From contig CAZYWA010000016.1 in the NCBI GenBank assembly GCA_964650975.1, positions 1 to 30,591 on the forward strand: a stretch of 30,591 bases of DNA. Reading direction: 5' to 3'. The position numbers and the translations under genes are program-made. Origin of the DNA: CAZYWA01 sp964650975 [NCBI: uncultured bacterium]. GTDB lineage: Bacteria > JADJOY01. Shown here one piece after another: positions 22,719 through 30,591 of the stretch (position 1 is the stretch's first letter; every line of letters starts with the position of its first letter). The notes beneath the pieces are model-generated. The model did not search any database, was not told the DNA's origin, and saw nothing but the letters and a program-made list of their open reading frames with translations.

Positions 22719-22761
22719 TCGACGGCGCGAGCGTCGCGGTGTCGTGGCCCCCGATTTGCCA

Positions 22762-22865
22762 GCGCGCCAGAGGCGCGCCGGCGAGCAGGCAGCGAGCCGC
22801 CTCGGGAGTGGGGCCCCGGCGGGATTCACTCCCGACGGGGCGAGGGTCTGGAACAGACCCTCGAG
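22762..22865 (-). repeat. Three-hairpin dispersed repeat, copy B
   Basis: About 104 bases aligning with copy A on the opposite strand. Stem 1: 22842-22850 with 22854-22862, apex CTGTTCCAG on the minus strand. Stem 2: 22814-22824 with 22830-22840, ten pairs and one G-A mismatch. Stem 3: 22762-22768 with 22772-22778. It fills the gap between convergent genes and begins five bases after the stop of the beta-helix protein gene, so it would lie in that gene's 3' untranslated RNA in the stem 1 to 3 direction. It may also act as a terminator, but there is no T-run. Confidence 0.85.
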
Positions 22866-22869
22866 GAAA

Positions 22870-24477
22870 TCAATGCCCGATGCGCTTGAGCCGCTGGTCG
22901 AGATAGAGCGACTGCGGATCGAGCGTCGAGCCGGTGTTCACACCCTCGGCGTAGTCCTGCGGCGCCGTGCCCGCCGCATTCGCCCCCGCGAGCGAGGTGT
23001 TCACGAAAGCGCCCTGCGTGCCGATCACGTAACCCCAGTTGAACTGCATCGACTCGACGAGCCCGTTTCCGAGCGTGTTCCAGAACACGTCCTCGGTGGA
23101 CGTGATGCCCGCGCCGGTGCTCTCGCTTCCGCGGTTCTCGGCCTTCCAGCCGTCGCTGAGTGTCGACGAATCGATCAGGTTCGCCATCGCCAGCGAGTGG
23201 TGGAACTCCGAGTAGCACGGCGTGTAGATGTCGAGGTCGGGGCTGATGCCGCAGCCGCCGCCGCTCGACTGCACGCGCAGCCACACGCAGCCAGTGGTAC
23301 CGAAGCCCCAGTTCTGGATGAAGTTGTGGCGCCCGTTCTTGGCGATCGCGTCGCGCGTCAGGACTTCGTTCGACATCGAGATCTCGTAGAGGTAGCCGCT
23401 GCCGCCGTCGCCGCGGTTCTGCGCGTTTTCCATGAGTGCGTCGGTGACCGTGACGCGCTTCGAGGTGAGCACCTCGAGCCCGCCGTTCTGCAGGTCGTAA
23501 CCGGCGCCGGGCGGATACGGCGTGGGGAACGAGCTCACGTGGCGGATCCAGCCGTCCTCGACGCTCTCCATCAGGATCGCGTGCACCTGCACTTCGGTCC
23601 ACGCGTCGTGGAAGTCGACCGCGTTCGCCACCGACAGCGATTCGACGCCCACCTCCTGCAAGTAGCCCGTCTCACGGCGCACGCTCGCGGCGTCGCGCAT
23701 TTTGGCCGGATAGCGAAGCGGCACGTCGAGGGTGAGCTTCCACGCGTTGGACACCGCGGTGATCGCCACGATCTTGCGGCGGAAGAAGCTCTCCCACTGG
23801 CCGTTGAAGGCCTGCCAGGTGCCCGTCATGTTGTGCTCGGCGATGAACGCGTCGGTGATCACCCAGCCCACCGACACGTCGTCGCCCACCGAGAGACCGC
23901 TCGCGTCCGCGACCTGCACGTCGCTCGCGCCGTTCACGCCGTCGAGCACCAGCAGGTGGTCCGCGCTCTGCGCGATCGTGCCGTGGATGTGAAGATGCGA
24001 CGTGTAGCTCATGCCGGTGACGCGGGTGAAATAGAGCTGCGTCGCGCTCTCGCCCGCGCCGCGAATGACGATGTGCGAGCCGGTCGAATCGAGCACGCCG
24101 TCGCACCGGTAGAGCCCGGCCGGCAGATACACGATGCCACCTCCGGCGGCCTTGGCGGCGTCGAGCGCGGCCTGGATCGCCGCGGTTGAATCGGCGGCAC
24201 CGGTGGGATCGGCGCCGTAGCTCGCGACCACGTCGAACGTGGCACCGGCGGGATTGGTGGGCGGCTCGACCTCGCCGTTGTGGTAACCGGCATAGGAAAA
24301 GTCGTGCAGGAACCGCCTCTGCGAGTCCGTGTAGCCCGGCGTCCAGTTGGTCGGATAGAGCGCGCTGCGCCACGTGGCCGGCGGCGGGCATTGCGCGCCG
24401 ATCCCGAGCATCGCGGCGATGCCGGCGACGGCCAGCATCCGAGCAGTCGTTCTCCCTTGCGTCGAGCGAAGGCGCAT
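22870..24477 (-). CDS. Secreted right-handed beta-helix protein, pectate-lyase-3/GH28-related
   Basis: The 535-residue protein (ATG 24477, AGGGGGAA ribosome site) has an N-terminal export signal ending near I-G-A-Q-C-P-P-P. The Cys there might be lipidated, but the lipobox is poor. Residues about 80-130 carry the Pectate_lyase_3 opening: V-V-A-S-Y-G-A-D-P-T-G-A-A-D-S-T-A-A-I-Q followed by A-A-G-G-G-I-V-Y-L-P-A-G-x-Y. This is the first coils of a parallel beta-helix. The rest continues as beta-helix-like repeats with Asn/Gly/Ser turns. Families with this fold act on or bind polysaccharides (lyase, epimerase, hydrolase). No specific catalytic set could be identified, so the substrate is open. 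The gene stands alone, divergent from the membrane protein gene and convergent with the GNAT gene. Confidence 0.8.
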   Translation of the reverse strand: MRLRSTQGRTTARMLAVAGIAAMLGIGAQCPPPATWRSALYPTNWTPGYTDSQRRFLHDFSYAGYHNGEVEPPTNPAGATFDVVASYGADPTGAADSTAAIQAALDAAKAAGGGIVYLPAGLYRCDGVLDSTGSHIVIRGAGESATQLYFTRVTGMSYTSHLHIHGTIAQSADHLLVLDGVNGASDVQVADASGLSVGDDVSVGWVITDAFIAEHNMTGTWQAFNGQWESFFRRKIVAITAVSNAWKLTLDVPLRYPAKMRDAASVRRETGYLQEVGVESLSVANAVDFHDAWTEVQVHAILMESVEDGWIRHVSSFPTPYPPGAGYDLQNGGLEVLTSKRVTVTDALMENAQNRGDGGSGYLYEISMSNEVLTRDAIAKNGRHNFIQNWGFGTTGCVWLRVQSSGGGCGISPDLDIYTPCYSEFHHSLAMANLIDSSTLSDGWKAENRGSESTGAGITSTEDVFWNTLGNGLVESMQFNWGYVIGTQGAFVNTSLAGANAAGTAPQDYAEGVNTGSTLDPQSLYLDQRLKRIGH

Positions 24478-24779
24478 CGTTCCCCCTGAGAATCGCGTTG
24501 GACCGGCGCGAGGCCGTTCATCGAGTGTCCCAAGTCCCGTCGCTCGCGGTCAAACGACAAGGCGCGACGGACTGCGCATCCGCTCGCTCGCGATCGATTG
24601 CGAGGCAGCGCGGCAGCGGGCGCTCGCCCCGCGGTGCTCGAGGCCGAGCAGCGCGACGGCGTCGTCGTCGCGCTGAGGCAGGCGCGATGCCGAATGCCGG
24701 CCGGCCTGCCCTCAGGCTCGAGCGGATGATCCGTGCTGCGAGGGACCGCAGCCCTCCCGAACCGCTAGACTCGCCGCCC
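24478..24779. other. Divergent intergenic region, 302 bases
   Basis: No credible gene. It separates the divergent beta-helix and YbhN-like genes and should hold both promoters. An imperfect inverted repeat (GAGGCAGGC and GCCTGCCCTC, about 24675-24715) is visible. No clear promoter or known RNA was recognised. Confidence 0.5.
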
Positions 24780-25775
24780 GTGAACTGGAAGCTCTTCTGG
24801 ATCGGCCTGGCGATCGGCGCCGTGTTTCTCGTCGCGACCGCGCACACCACCGACGTCCGCGAGCAGGCCCGGCTGCTGCGCGAGATCCCGCTCTCGAAGC
24901 TCGGCTGGTTCGCGGCGGGCTGCGGCTTTCATCTCGCCCATCTCGCCGGACGAACGCTGCGCTGGCGACTGCTGTTTCCGGCGCCCCGGCCGGCACCTCG
25001 CCGGCTCTTCTCCGCGCTCTCGATCGGCTACCTCTACAACAACATGGTGCCGCGCTCGGGCGAGCTGGTGCGGATGCTGGTGGTCGGGAAATGGGTGCCG
25101 GCGCTCGGCTTCGGCGGCATCGCGGTGACGATCGCGGTCGAACGCTTGCTCGACGTGCTGATGGTGCTCGCTCTGGCCGTGCTGATCTTCGCCGGGTCCC
25201 ACTTCGCGGCGCACGACGTGACCGACTCGCCCCGCTCCATCGTCTGGCTGGTCGCGATCGCGGTCGGCATCGCCGCACTGGCGGCCGCGGCGGTGCTCTT
25301 CCAGCCGCGCGTCGAACGCATCGCCGACCTAGTGATCGCCCGCTCGCCCGCGCGGATCCGTGTACCGCTCCGCAAGCTCGCGAACGGCGTGCTCGCCGGG
25401 CTCGCCGGGCTGCGCGCACTGGGCGGTCGGACCGGCCTCGGGGTGCTGGCGCTCTGCGCGCTCGACTTCGTGCTGGTGAACACCTCGTACCGGCTGCTGA
25501 GCGGCACCTTCGCGCCCCATCTCCTCTCGATCACCGACACCGCGTTCGTGATGGTGGGCTCGGGCCTCGGCGCGATGCTGCCCAGCGGTCCCGGCAACGT
25601 CGGCTCGATGATCTACTTCATGAGCGTCGCCGCCGGTCACACCCCGATGGCTCCCGCCGCGGCCGCCTACGCGTTCCTGATCTTCCTCAGCTACTTCCTG
25701 GTCCGCTCCACCTCGGGTCTGGTGTGTCTGGCTCTGGAGACCCGTCGCGAACGGAGCGCGGCACCGCGCCGCTGA
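24780..25775 (+). CDS. Integral membrane protein of the LPG_synthase_TM (YbhN/AglD) family
   Basis: The GTG at 24780 gives 331 residues. The protein is mostly hydrophobic with an estimated seven or eight membrane helices: near the N-terminus (about 3-20), around 45-60, 110-140, 155-180 and several in the C-terminal third. Family landmarks are R-x-x-R-W-R-L-L (first loop), Y-L-Y-N-N-M-V-P-R-S-G-E-L-x-R (about 80-95), A-V-E-R-L-L-D and the late L-P-S-G-P-G-N-V-G-S. Relatives include the flippase/synthase domain of MprF and YbhN-like proteins linked to lipid or glycan handling. None of the lysyl-transferase domain of MprF is present. Its function here is unknown. It is upstream of the ethylmalonyl-CoA genes but separated by 165 bases. 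Confidence 0.88.
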   Translation: MNWKLFWIGLAIGAVFLVATAHTTDVREQARLLREIPLSKLGWFAAGCGFHLAHLAGRTLRWRLLFPAPRPAPRRLFSALSIGYLYNNMVPRSGELVRMLVVGKWVPALGFGGIAVTIAVERLLDVLMVLALAVLIFAGSHFAAHDVTDSPRSIVWLVAIAVGIAALAAAAVLFQPRVERIADLVIARSPARIRVPLRKLANGVLAGLAGLRALGGRTGLGVLALCALDFVLVNTSYRLLSGTFAPHLLSITDTAFVMVGSGLGAMLPSGPGNVGSMIYFMSVAAGHTPMAPAAAAYAFLIFLSYFLVRSTSGLVCLALETRRERSAAPRR

Positions 25776-25940
25776 TCCCCCTTCCCCATCGTGCCGCCTC
25801 GCGCGCCGACTTGAAGGGCGGCTCGCGCGGGCGATATTCTGCGGTCGTTGTAACGCGTTGCGCCATGCGAGGTGCACGCGACCCACGGTGACCGCGACCG
25901 TGGCGCCGCTGGCCGCGCCACGCCCGCACGGAGACCCGCC

Positions 25941-26360
25941 ATGTTCAAGAAGGTCGATCACATCGGGATCGCGGTCCCCGGGCTCGAGGACGCGATCGAC
26001 TTCTACACCAAGATGCTCGGCAAAGGCCCGGATCACCTGGAAGAAGTGGCCGATCAGAAGGTGCGCACCGCGTTCTTCGCGGTCGGCGAGACCAACCTCG
26101 AGTTGCTCTACCCGACGTCGCCGGAGAGCCCGATCGCCAAGCACCTCGAGAAGCGCGGCGCCGGCATCCATCACATCTGCATCGAGGTTCAGGACATCGA
26201 CGCCCGGCTGGCGGAGCTCAAGGCCCAGGGCGTGAAGCTGGTCGACGAGACGCCGCGCATGGGCGCCCACGGCAAGCGGATCGCGTTCGTGCATCCGAAG
26301 TCGACCGGCGGAGTCCTGGTCGAGCTCTCCGAGCCGGTCGGAGACGGCTCGCACCACTGA
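25941..26360 (+). CDS. epi: Ethylmalonyl-CoA/methylmalonyl-CoA epimerase (VOC family)
   Basis: The 139-residue single-polypeptide VOC protein interconverts the R and S forms of methylmalonyl-CoA and ethylmalonyl-CoA. Metal-ligand and family landmarks are H7 (D-H-I-G-I-A-V), L-E-L-L-Y-P, G-I-H-H-I-C-I-E-V-Q-D-I, A-H-G-K-R-I-A-F-V-H-P-K-S-T-G-G and the final V-L-V-E-L-S-E. In the ethylmalonyl-CoA pathway the carboxylase makes the S isomer and the mutase needs the R isomer, so this enzyme links them. The genes that follow on the same strand encode the next steps. A 106-base gap with two GC-rich hairpins separates it from the dehydrogenase gene. Confidence 0.93.
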   Translation: MFKKVDHIGIAVPGLEDAIDFYTKMLGKGPDHLEEVADQKVRTAFFAVGETNLELLYPTSPESPIAKHLEKRGAGIHHICIEVQDIDARLAELKAQGVKLVDETPRMGAHGKRIAFVHPKSTGGVLVELSEPVGDGSHH

Positions 26361-26388
26361 GGCACCCAGCCGAGCCGAGCATCGGGCG

Positions 26389-26439
26389 GGGGCCGGCCCC
26401 GCGGGCAGTAGCGGTAGAACACGCGCCGCCCGGCGGCGC
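26389..26439. repeat. Two GC-rich hairpins between epi and mcd
   Basis: A perfect palindrome GGGGCCGGCCCC (26389-26400) and a stem GCGCCGC/GCGGCGC with a 3-base loop (26423-26439) lie in the 106-base gap. They could attenuate or stabilise the transcript between the two genes. There is no T-run, so classic termination is unlikely. Confidence 0.45.
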
Positions 26440-26466
26440 AATCGAGTTCCAGACCTGGGAGGATCC

Positions 26467-28131
26467 GTGAGCGCAGCCGCCACCTTGCTCGAGCACGCCG
26501 ACGCCGCTCTCGCCACCGCGCGCGAGCTGGCGCGAAACGCCGCCCGCCATCTGGCGCAAGCGTCGAGCCGCGGCGGCAAGCTCTCGACCGACGCACTCGA
26601 CCTGCACCAGGTCGCCGCGTTCGACCTCGCCTACATCTTCGCCGAGCTCGGCGCCGCCGAGGAAACCGTGCGCGACGCGCGCGAGCGGGGCGGCGAGCTC
26701 GAGCAAAGGCTCGCGGCGCTCTTCCTCGCGGAGGCGCTCCACTCGGTTCGATCCCGCGTCCAGGCGCGGCCGGCGGAGCTCGGCGTCACCGGCGACCCGT
26801 TCGGCGCGGCGCCGATCCAGTCGTTCCTGACCACCAACCTCGCGGCCGAGCGCTACACGGAGATCGGCGCCCTGCTGCGCGAGCTGCCGAACGGCCCCGA
26901 TCAGGCGCTCGACGGCGAGCACCAGCCGATCGCCGACACGTTCCGCAAGTTCGCCCGCGATCAGGTGGCGCCGCTCGCCGAGAAGATCCACCGCCAGGAC
27001 CTCTTGGTGCCGCAGAACATCATCGACGGGCTCGCCGAGCTGGGCTGCTTCGGTCTCTCGATTCCGGAGACGTACGGCGGCTTCCAGAGCGACACGCACC
27101 CCGACAACATGGGCATGGTGATCGTGACCGAGGAGCTGTCGCGCGGCAGCCTCGCGGCGGCCGGCAGCCTGATCACCCGTCCGGAGATTCTCGCCAAGGC
27201 ACTCCTCAAGGGCGGCACCGAGGAGCAGAAGCAAACCTGGCTGCCCAAGCTCGCCACCGCGGAAGCGATGGCGGCGGTCGCGGTCACCGAGCCCGACTTC
27301 GGCTCGGACGTGGCCGGCATCGTGGTGGCCGCCACCGAGACCGAGGGCGGCTGGCTGCTCAACGGCGTCAAGACCTGGTGCACCTTCGCGGGCTTCGCCG
27401 ACACGCTGATGGTGCTGGCGCGCACCGACCCCGATCCCGCGAAGAAGCATCGCGGACTCTCGCTCTTCATCGCCGAGAAGCCGCGCTTCGACGGACACGC
27501 GTTCGAGCACACCCAGGAAGGCGGCGGGAAGGTCGCGGGACGCTCCATTCCCACGATCGGCTACCGCGGCATGCACTCGTACGAAGTGGTGTTCGAGAAT
27601 TACTTCGTGCCCGAGGCCAACCTGGTGGGCGGACGCGCGGGCCTCGGGAAAGGCTTCTACCTGCAGATGGAGGGTTTCGCCGGCGGGCGCCTCCAGACCG
27701 CCGCGCGGGCGCTCGGCGTCATGCAAGCGGCGCTCGAAGAGGGCCTGCGCTACGCCAAGGATCGCAAGGTCTTCGGCAAGCCGATCTACGATTACCCCGT
27801 GACCCAGTGGAAGCTCGCGCGCATGGCCGCGTCGCTCCACGCGGTGCGCCGGTTCACCTACCGCGCCGCGCGGCTGGCCGAAGAAGGAAAAGGCTCGGTC
27901 GAGTGTGCGCTGGTCAAACTCTACGCATGCCGCACCGCCGAATGGGTGACTCGCGAAGCCATGCAGATCCATGGCGGCATGGGCTACGCCGAGGAATTCG
28001 CCGTGTCGCGCTACTTCGTGGACGCGCGGGTGCTGTCGATCTTCGAGGGCGCCGAGGAAGTGCTGGCGCTCCGGGTGGTGGCGCGCAGCGTGGTCGAGGA
28101 GGCGCTGAGCGGAACGTCCGCGGCGGCGTGA
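26467..28131 (+). CDS. mcd: (2S)-methylsuccinyl-CoA dehydrogenase
   Basis: A GTG start with GGGAGG six bases upstream gives 554 residues, the long form typical of methylsuccinyl-CoA dehydrogenase (about 550) and longer than common acyl-CoA dehydrogenases (about 380-400). The extra ~150-residue N-terminal helical domain (to about residue 155) is characteristic. The flavin domain shows F-G-L-S-I-P-E-T-Y-G-G, V-A-V-T-E-P-D-F-G-S-D-V-A and W-L-L-N-G-V-K-T-W-C-T. The C-terminal domain has K-V-F-G-K-P-I-Y-D-Y-P-V-T-Q, I-H-G-G-M-G-Y-A and the presumed catalytic Glu527 in S-I-F-E-G-A-E-E. It oxidises methylsuccinyl-CoA to mesaconyl-CoA with FAD. The hydratase gene follows 31 bases later. Confidence 0.93.
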   Translation: MSAAATLLEHADAALATARELARNAARHLAQASSRGGKLSTDALDLHQVAAFDLAYIFAELGAAEETVRDARERGGELEQRLAALFLAEALHSVRSRVQARPAELGVTGDPFGAAPIQSFLTTNLAAERYTEIGALLRELPNGPDQALDGEHQPIADTFRKFARDQVAPLAEKIHRQDLLVPQNIIDGLAELGCFGLSIPETYGGFQSDTHPDNMGMVIVTEELSRGSLAAAGSLITRPEILAKALLKGGTEEQKQTWLPKLATAEAMAAVAVTEPDFGSDVAGIVVAATETEGGWLLNGVKTWCTFAGFADTLMVLARTDPDPAKKHRGLSLFIAEKPRFDGHAFEHTQEGGGKVAGRSIPTIGYRGMHSYEVVFENYFVPEANLVGGRAGLGKGFYLQMEGFAGGRLQTAARALGVMQAALEEGLRYAKDRKVFGKPIYDYPVTQWKLARMAASLHAVRRFTYRAARLAEEGKGSVECALVKLYACRTAEWVTREAMQIHGGMGYAEEFAVSRYFVDARVLSIFEGAEEVLALRVVARSVVEEALSGTSAAA

Positions 28132-28162
28132 TCGAGTTGCTCTAGCGAAAGGAGCGTGGACC

Positions 28163-29329
28163 GTGACGATCTATCTCAAGCTCACGCCCCAGACCGAGCG
28201 GGCCACGAGCATTCCGGCGCGCATCGGCAACGTGAAGCGACCGCGTTACGGCCGGGCGCTCGAAGAGCTGGTGCCCGGCCAGGTGTTCCACCACCCGCGC
28301 GGGCTCACCATCACCGAGGATCTGATCCTGCTCTTCTCGAGCGATTTCTTCGAGACCAACCCGCTCTACCGGAACGTCGAGTTCGCGCGCTCGGCGGGCT
28401 ACGACCGCATGCCGGCGAGCCCGCAGCTGGTCTTCAACGTGGTGCTGAGCCTGGGAGTCCAGAACGACTCCGAGAAGGCGATCGCGAACCTCGGTTACTA
28501 CGACGTCCATTTCCTTCGGCCGGTGGTGGCGGGAGACACGCTGCGTTCGGTCACGCGGGTCCTCGACCGTCGCGAGCGCGGCGAGGGGAAGCCGGGAATC
28601 GCGCACGTCCGCACACTCGGCATCAACCAGCACGAGGAAGTGGTGCTCCAGTACGACCGCAAGATCATGGTCGGACCGAGCGCCGAGCCCGCCACGGGAC
28701 CGGCCGATCCCGAGGGCGGGGAGTTCCCCGAGGTGCGCGACACCGTGGCGCACGTCCCGCGGGTGCGCGGCAAATTGCCGCTCGACCTCACCGGACGCCA
28801 CACGTACTTCGAGGACTTCGCGCCCGGCGACGTGATCGTCCACTTCAACGGCCGCACCATCACCGACGAGCACTTCGCGTGGACGTATCGCGTGGGCAAC
28901 ACCCATCCGCTGCACTTCGACCGGCTCTACTCGACCGGCCAGAAGGGCCCGATGAGCGGCGAGCCCATCGTCTACGGCGGACTGGTGTTCGCGTGGCTGC
29001 ACGGCGTCGCGAGCCGCGACACCACCGAGAACGCGCTCTGGGAGCTGGGCTTCACCGAGGGCTACCACACCCAGCCGTCGTTCGCGGGCGACACCGTCTA
29101 CGCGCTGACTCGCGTGCTCCACTGCGAGCCCGCCGAGGATCACGAGGCGGCCGGCATCGCCACCTTCCAGCTGATCGGCGTGAAGAACATCCGCCCCGGC
29201 GACGCGCTCGACAAATACGGCAGCGATCTGTTCATGAAGGAGAACGACAAGAAGGACGCCGGCAAAGACAAGATCGACCACAAGATCTTCGAGGTCGAGC
29301 GTCGCGTGCTGATCCGAAGGCGGCCCTAG
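28163..29329 (+). CDS. mch: Mesaconyl-CoA hydratase (beta-methylmalyl-CoA dehydratase), double MaoC domain
   Basis: A GTG start with an AAGGAGCG site gives 388 residues, slightly longer than the usual ~345. Two MaoC-like hot-dog domains are seen. The first (about 30-175) has F-F-E-T-N-P-L-Y and F-L-R-P-V-V-A-G-D-T-L. The second (about 205-345) has F-E-D-F-A-P-G-D-V-I, the hydratase motif G-N-T-H-P-L-H-F-D, and P-I-V-Y-G-G-L-V-F-A-W. The enzyme hydrates mesaconyl-CoA to beta-methylmalyl-CoA, which is then cleaved to glyoxylate and propionyl-CoA. Its position between the dehydrogenase and mutase genes fixes the pathway. The C-terminal ~25 residues are Lys/Asp-rich. The mutase gene starts 54 bases downstream. 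Confidence 0.92.
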   Translation: MTIYLKLTPQTERATSIPARIGNVKRPRYGRALEELVPGQVFHHPRGLTITEDLILLFSSDFFETNPLYRNVEFARSAGYDRMPASPQLVFNVVLSLGVQNDSEKAIANLGYYDVHFLRPVVAGDTLRSVTRVLDRRERGEGKPGIAHVRTLGINQHEEVVLQYDRKIMVGPSAEPATGPADPEGGEFPEVRDTVAHVPRVRGKLPLDLTGRHTYFEDFAPGDVIVHFNGRTITDEHFAWTYRVGNTHPLHFDRLYSTGQKGPMSGEPIVYGGLVFAWLHGVASRDTTENALWELGFTEGYHTQPSFAGDTVYALTRVLHCEPAEDHEAAGIATFQLIGVKNIRPGDALDKYGSDLFMKENDKKDAGKDKIDHKIFEVERRVLIRRRP

Positions 29330-29383
29330 CAGGCCAGTTGAGACCGACGCACGCAGTTGCCCACTGAGCACACCGGAGAGCAC

Positions 29384-30591
29384 ATGCCCGAGAAGCCTTG
29401 GCTGATGCGGACGTACTCGGGGCATACCTCCGCGCGCGCGTCGAACGAGCTCTACCGCACCAATCTCGCCAAGGGGCAGACCGGGCTCTCGGTGGCGTTC
29501 GATCTGCCCACCCAGACCGGCTACGACTCGGATCACCCGCTCGCGACCGGCGAGGTCGGCAAGGTGGGCGTGCCGGTCCGCCACATCGAGGACATGGAGA
29601 CGCTCTTCGCGGAGATCCCGCTCGAGCGCATGAACACCTCGATGACGATCAACGCCACCGCGGCGTGGCTCTTGTCGCTCTACATCGCGGTCGCCGAGAA
29701 GCGCGGCGTCGACACCAAGCAGCTCGAAGGCACCACCCAGAACGACATCCTGAAGGAGTTCCTGGCGCGCGGCACGTACGCGTTCCCGCCCGCGCCGTCG
29801 ATGCGTCTCACCACCGACGTCATCACCTACACGGTGCGGCACGTTCCCAAGTGGAATCCGATCAACGTGTGCTCATATCACCTGCAGGAGGCGGGCGCCA
29901 CGCCGGTGCAGGAAGTGGCGTACACGCTCGCCAACGCGGTCGCGGTGCTCGACGCGGTCAAAGCGTCGGGGCAGGTGCGCGACGACGAGCTGCCCGAGGT
30001 CGTGGGCCGCATCTCGTTCTTCTGCAACGCGGGTCTGCGCTTCGTCGAAGAGCTCTGCAAGATGCGGGCGTTCACCGCGCTCTGGGACCGGCTGGCGCTC
30101 GACCGCTACGGCGTCGAGAACGCCAAGCTGCGTCGCTTCCGCTACGGCGTGCAGGTGAACTCGCTCGGCCTCACCGAGCGCCAGCCGGAGAACAACATCG
30201 CGCGCATCCTGCTCGAGACGCTCGGCGTGACCCTGTCCAAGGACGCGCGGGCGCGCGCCATCCAGCTGCCCGCGTGGAACGAGGCGCTCGGCCTGCCGCG
30301 CCCCTGGGATCAGCAGTGGAGCCTGCGGTTGCAGCAGATCCTCGCTTACGAGACCGACCTGCTCGAGTACGCCGATCTCTTCGAAGGCTCCAAGGTGGTC
30401 GGCGAGAAGACCCGCCAGCTCGCCGAGGATGCGTGGACGGAGCTCGACCACATCCTGTCGCTGGGCGGCGCGGTGCAGGCCGTCGAGACCGGCTACATGA
30501 AGCAGAATCTGGTGCAGAGCCAGGCGGCGCGGGTGCGCGCCATCGAGTCGGGCCAGATGAAAGTGGTGGGCGTCAACATGCTCACCGAGAC
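29384..30591 (+). CDS. ecm: Ethylmalonyl-CoA mutase, B12-dependent (3' end cut by the window)
   Basis: The ATG at 29384 (GGAGAG six bases upstream) opens 402 codons that run off the right edge. The full enzyme should be about 650-670 residues. The N-terminus has R-T-Y-S-G-H-T-S-A-R-x-S-N and N-L-A-K-G-Q-T-G-L-S-V-A-F-D-L-P-T-Q-T-G-Y-D-S-D-H, the substrate-binding TIM-barrel signature. Then come N-T-S-M-T-I-N-A-T-A, G-T-T-Q-N-D-I-L-K-E-F, N-V-C-S-Y-H, F-R-Y-G-V-Q-V-N-S-L-G-L-T-E-R-Q-P-E-N-N and A-L-G-L-P-R-P-W-D-Q-Q-W-S-L-R-L-Q-Q-I. These fit ethylmalonyl-CoA mutase better than methylmalonyl-CoA mutase, which usually carries extra N-terminal sequence. The cobalamin-binding domain (D-x-H-x-x-G) would lie beyond the window. 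It converts ethylmalonyl-CoA to methylsuccinyl-CoA, the substrate of the dehydrogenase encoded upstream. Confidence 0.93.
   Translation, partial: MPEKPWLMRTYSGHTSARASNELYRTNLAKGQTGLSVAFDLPTQTGYDSDHPLATGEVGKVGVPVRHIEDMETLFAEIPLERMNTSMTINATAAWLLSLYIAVAEKRGVDTKQLEGTTQNDILKEFLARGTYAFPPAPSMRLTTDVITYTVRHVPKWNPINVCSYHLQEAGATPVQEVAYTLANAVAVLDAVKASGQVRDDELPEVVGRISFFCNAGLRFVEELCKMRAFTALWDRLALDRYGVENAKLRRFRYGVQVNSLGLTERQPENNIARILLETLGVTLSKDARARAIQLPAWNEALGLPRPWDQQWSLRLQQILAYETDLLEYADLFEGSKVVGEKTRQLAEDAWTELDHILSLGGAVQAVETGYMKQNLVQSQAARVRAIESGQMKVVGVNMLTE

Noticed and set aside
1-30591. CRISPR arrays, tRNA or rRNA genes, insertion sequences, integrase or phage genes
   Set aside because: None seen on either strand. 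Regularly spaced repeats were limited to codon repeats in cytochromes and the two three-hairpin copies.

Overview
High-GC bacterial chromosome segment (about two thirds G+C), dense and mostly protein-coding. The gene content (many multihaem c-type cytochromes with doubled CXXCH repeats, NHL-propeller lipoproteins, an ethylmalonyl-CoA pathway cluster, a RES/Xre toxin-antitoxin pair) suggests a Gram-negative of the broad 'deltaproteobacterial' type (Myxococcota, Desulfobacterota or Binatota-like). The sequence alone does not settle the phylum. No tRNA, rRNA, CRISPR array or insertion sequence was recognised.

Region 1 (1-14969) is a respiratory or electron-transfer island with 52 haem-attachment motifs in seven proteins. 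A 5'-truncated NapC/NirT-type inner-membrane cytochrome with 7 motifs resembles ImcH and runs rightward. It is convergent with a leftward block. In transcription order that block holds a monohaem cytochrome c (14631-14969), a 1187-residue octahaem protein with PKD and carboxypeptidase-regulatory-like domains (10570-14133), a tetrahaem cytochrome (9702-10511) and a strong intrinsic terminator (9637-9672). Six tightly packed genes follow: NHL lipoprotein, pentahaem lipoprotein, 695-residue outer-membrane beta-barrel, second NHL lipoprotein, 12-haem cytochrome and 15-haem cytochrome. The likely reading is a trans-envelope electron conduit: quinol oxidation at the inner membrane, periplasmic carriers, then a porin-cytochrome complex in the outer membrane with extracellular partners. 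Its barrel and propeller parts are not ones I can assign to a named system.

Region 2 (15140-20981) holds an Asp-box propeller lipoprotein, a YfcG-like glutathione transferase, a SLOG-like conserved hypothetical, an alpha/beta hydrolase overlapping ribonuclease HI, and a zinc-less MDR oxidoreductase. Region 3 (20982-22718) is an Xre/ParS antitoxin-RES toxin pair with clear palindromic operators, then a GNAT acetyltransferase. Region 4 has a right-handed beta-helix (pectate-lyase-3-like) protein and, divergently, a YbhN/AglD-like membrane protein.

Region 5 (25941 to the right edge) is an ethylmalonyl-CoA pathway operon: epimerase, methylsuccinyl-CoA dehydrogenase, mesaconyl-CoA hydratase and ethylmalonyl-CoA mutase (cut by the window edge). 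It implies acetyl-CoA assimilation without the glyoxylate shunt.

Two structures are not explained by genes. One is a ~103-bp three-hairpin repeat present twice in opposite orientations (18764-18866 and 22762-22865), with compensatory changes in all three stems. The other is a nested-stem element (14416-14509) in the long leader of the giant octahaem cytochrome.
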